Assembly (NCBI RefSeq): GCF_014873945.1
Contig: NZ_JADBEC010000001.1
Coordinates: forward strand, 2,993,001-3,057,000
Direction of reading: 5' to 3'
Source: Rhizobium viscosum
GTDB lineage: Bacteria; Pseudomonadota; Alphaproteobacteria; Rhizobiales; Rhizobiaceae
DNA: 64,000 nt
The notes beneath the pieces are model-generated. The model searched no databases. It was not told where the DNA came from and saw nothing but the letters and a program-made list of their open reading frames with translations. The position numbers were made by a program, and so were the translations under genes. Of this stretch, positions 62,815-64,000 are shown piece after piece; position 1 is the first letter of the stretch; every line of letters begins with the position of its first letter.

Positions 62815-62891
62815 TGGCGCACCCGACAGGATTCGAACCTGTGACCTTTGGAATCGGAATCCAACACTCTATCCAGCTGAGCTACGGGTGC
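62815..62891 (-). tRNA. tRNA-Arg (CCG)
   Basis: 77 nt on the minus strand including an encoded CCA. Acceptor GCACCCG pairs with CGGGTGC, D-arm GCTCAGCTGGATAGAG, anticodon stem-loop TTGGA-TTCCGAT-TCCAA with CCG in the loop, T-arm ACAGGTTCGAATCCTGT. The 3' end faces the accessory DNA, the standard place for island insertion. Confidence 0.95.
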
Positions 62892-63032
62892 ATGCCTTGA
62901 CGATTGATTCATCGTCGTCCGATGGGTGGTTCTTAGCCTAGCTTTGGCTCTGCTTCAATCGCGAAGTTGACGGAATTTCCGCGGCTTGGCTTTTAATGCG
63001 ATTTCGGCTGCACACTGTTGCCGAAATGAAAA

Positions 63033-63059
63033 CTCCGCCGGTCCTTTCGGGCGGCGGAG
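63033..63059 (-). terminator. Terminator of the truncated ABC ATPase
   Basis: CTCCGCCG (63033-63040) pairs with CGGCGGAG (63052-63059); on the minus strand it is followed by TTTTC. Confidence 0.7.
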
Positions 63060-63084
63060 TTTGCTTGTCGGGCGTAGCGACCGA

Positions 63085-63379
63085 TCAAACTTGCATGGCG
63101 CCGGGGCCGGGGATGGCCTTGGGGGGCGCGGTCGGCGAGGTGGAAGACGTCGTGGCTGATGAGGAAGATACCGATGCCTTCCTTTTTCAGCTGCTTGATG
63201 AGCTCGCCGACCTGCGCCGTTTCCTGGGGGCCAAGCGCCGCCGTCGGCTCGTCCATGATGAGGATGCGGGCGTTGAACAGGATGGCGCGGGCGATGGCGA
63301 CGGACTGGCCCTGACCGCCGGAGAGGGCCTTGATCGGCTCCTTGAAGCGCTTGAAGTTGGGGTTCAGGCGGCCCATCAC
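63085..63379 (-). pseudogene. C-terminal fragment of a sugar ABC ATPase
   Basis: Encodes only the second half of a FrcA-like ATPase: [40 protein letters not shown] and [11 protein letters not shown]. Walker A and the N-terminal half are missing, the signature has SGGQGQ for SGGQRQ, and the 3' end is out of frame with the natural stop at 63085. The 5' edge abuts the TetR stop (63376), so a deletion joined the two. Confidence 0.8.
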
Positions 63380-63978
63380 GCCCCCGACGGTGCAACGGCC
63401 CGCAACGCGGTCCTGACGATCGCATCGCCGAATTCCGGCGAGACCGGGCGATGGCCGACCAGTAGCCGGAAGAAGACCGGTCCGTAGATCATGTCGAGCA
63501 GCGCCTCCATATCAAGCGGCGGAACGATCTCTCCCCGAGCCAGAGCCTCCTCCAGGATGACACGACCCGCGTTGCGGCTCGACAGGATCACCTGATTGCG
63601 GAAGGCCTTGGTGAATTCGCTTTCCGGGTCGGCGGCCGCGAGTGCCATGGTGATCTGCCGCCCGCGCGTGCTCGCAAAGGCAGTCACCAGTCCGCTCATC
63701 TGCGCGCCGAGAGCCGTCTGCGCCGTGCCGCCTCCGACCTCCGCTTCCGGTAGCCGGTTGACCAGAAGGGCGGCCATCGCCAGCTCCTGGGCGTTGGCCC
63801 AGGAGCGGTAGATCGTCGGCTTGCCGACACCGGACCGCGCCGCCACAGCTTCGATCGTCATGCGGCCAAAACCTTCGGCCATCAGGATTTCATGGGCGGC
63901 CTCCAAGGCACGCCTCTGCGCGGCAGCGCTTGGCGGCCGCCCTCGTTTCTTCGGTGTTGCGTTACTCTCTTGACTCAT
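63376..63978 (-). CDS. TetR family regulator
   Basis: 200 aa. KRGRP-type basic N-terminus, helix-turn-helix about 22-65 ([34 protein letters not shown]) and a TetR_C helical domain with [21 protein letters not shown]. It is intact although it joins the ATPase fragment. A palindrome upstream is its likely operator. Confidence 0.9.
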   Translation of the reverse strand: MSQESNATPKKRGRPPSAAAQRRALEAAHEILMAEGFGRMTIEAVAARSGVGKPTIYRSWANAQELAMAALLVNRLPEAEVGGGTAQTALGAQMSGLVTAFASTRGRQITMALAAADPESEFTKAFRNQVILSSRNAGRVILEEALARGEIVPPLDMEALLDMIYGPVFFRLLVGHRPVSPEFGDAIVRTALRAVAPSGA

Positions 63979-63982
63979 ATCT

Positions 63983-63995
63983 TTACGATACGTAA
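63983..63995. promoter_or_regulatory. Probable TetR operator at the window end
   Basis: TTACG-ATA-CGTAA (63983-63995) lies 5 nt before the TetR start; the window ends before the promoter is complete. Confidence 0.6.
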
Positions 63996-64000
63996 CGTTA

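Overview
The window reads as chromosome of a Rhizobium-type alphaproteobacterium (Rhizobiaceae). The evidence is GC-rich DNA, a complete PhyR-NepR-EcfG general stress response locus, a hmuPSTUV hemin operon with a rhizobial tonB, several RIME-like intergenic repeats, and DUF982 and DUF1236 genes. About 47 kb is ordinary chromosome; roughly 47-63 kb is accessory DNA ending at a tRNA-Arg(CCG) gene.

Layout: 0.1-2.8 kb, dihydropyrimidine dehydrogenase (preA, preT). 3.1-7.4 kb, a possible small RNA and the stress core (HWE kinase, phyR, nepR, ecfG) with two EcfG-type target genes. 7.4-15.0 kb, heme acquisition and use (hmuVUTSP, secreted protein, tonB, DUF2325 protein, IsdG/HmuQ-like monooxygenase, VOC protein). 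15.0-20.6 kb, DUF423 protein, truncated hemoglobin, TetR plus SMR pump, ThuA and Gfo/Idh/MocA pair, Asp/Asn hydroxylase, DUF1236 protein. 20.8-26.5 kb, a YbhGFSR-like ABC exporter with its TetR regulator. 26.6-31.2 kb, envelope and lipid-type enzymes including a 40-residue lipoprotein and an L,D-transpeptidase. 31.4-37.9 kb, SDR, M14 hydrolase and a sugar-type ABC importer whose permease is two permeases fused. 37.9-41.3 kb, LysR with a redox cluster. 41.3-46.9 kb, a CusAB-type copper/silver efflux module.

The accessory part (47-63 kb) holds a VapE-type phage helicase, iteron-like repeats, a ParDE pair with a frameshifted toxin, IS481 remnants and one complete IS481 element, an M14 paralog, a two-gene zinc-protease module and an astacin. 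Two observations stand out. First, GGAAC-N16-CGTT promoters, the EcfG consensus, precede phyR, the HWE kinase, a DUF883 operon and a DUF1236 gene, with a one-mismatch copy before nepR, so the regulon can be read directly. Second, degenerate copies of a sequence resembling the 3' end and flank of tRNA-Arg(CCG) recur at about 55.7, 57.3 and 59.4 kb, separating single-function cassettes (M14 hydrolase; zincin pair; astacin plus IS481). This looks like serial insertion at one tRNA gene. In addition, a scar at 48.45-48.59 kb joins the leader and the last-gene tail of a second copy of the M14/ABC-importer operon.
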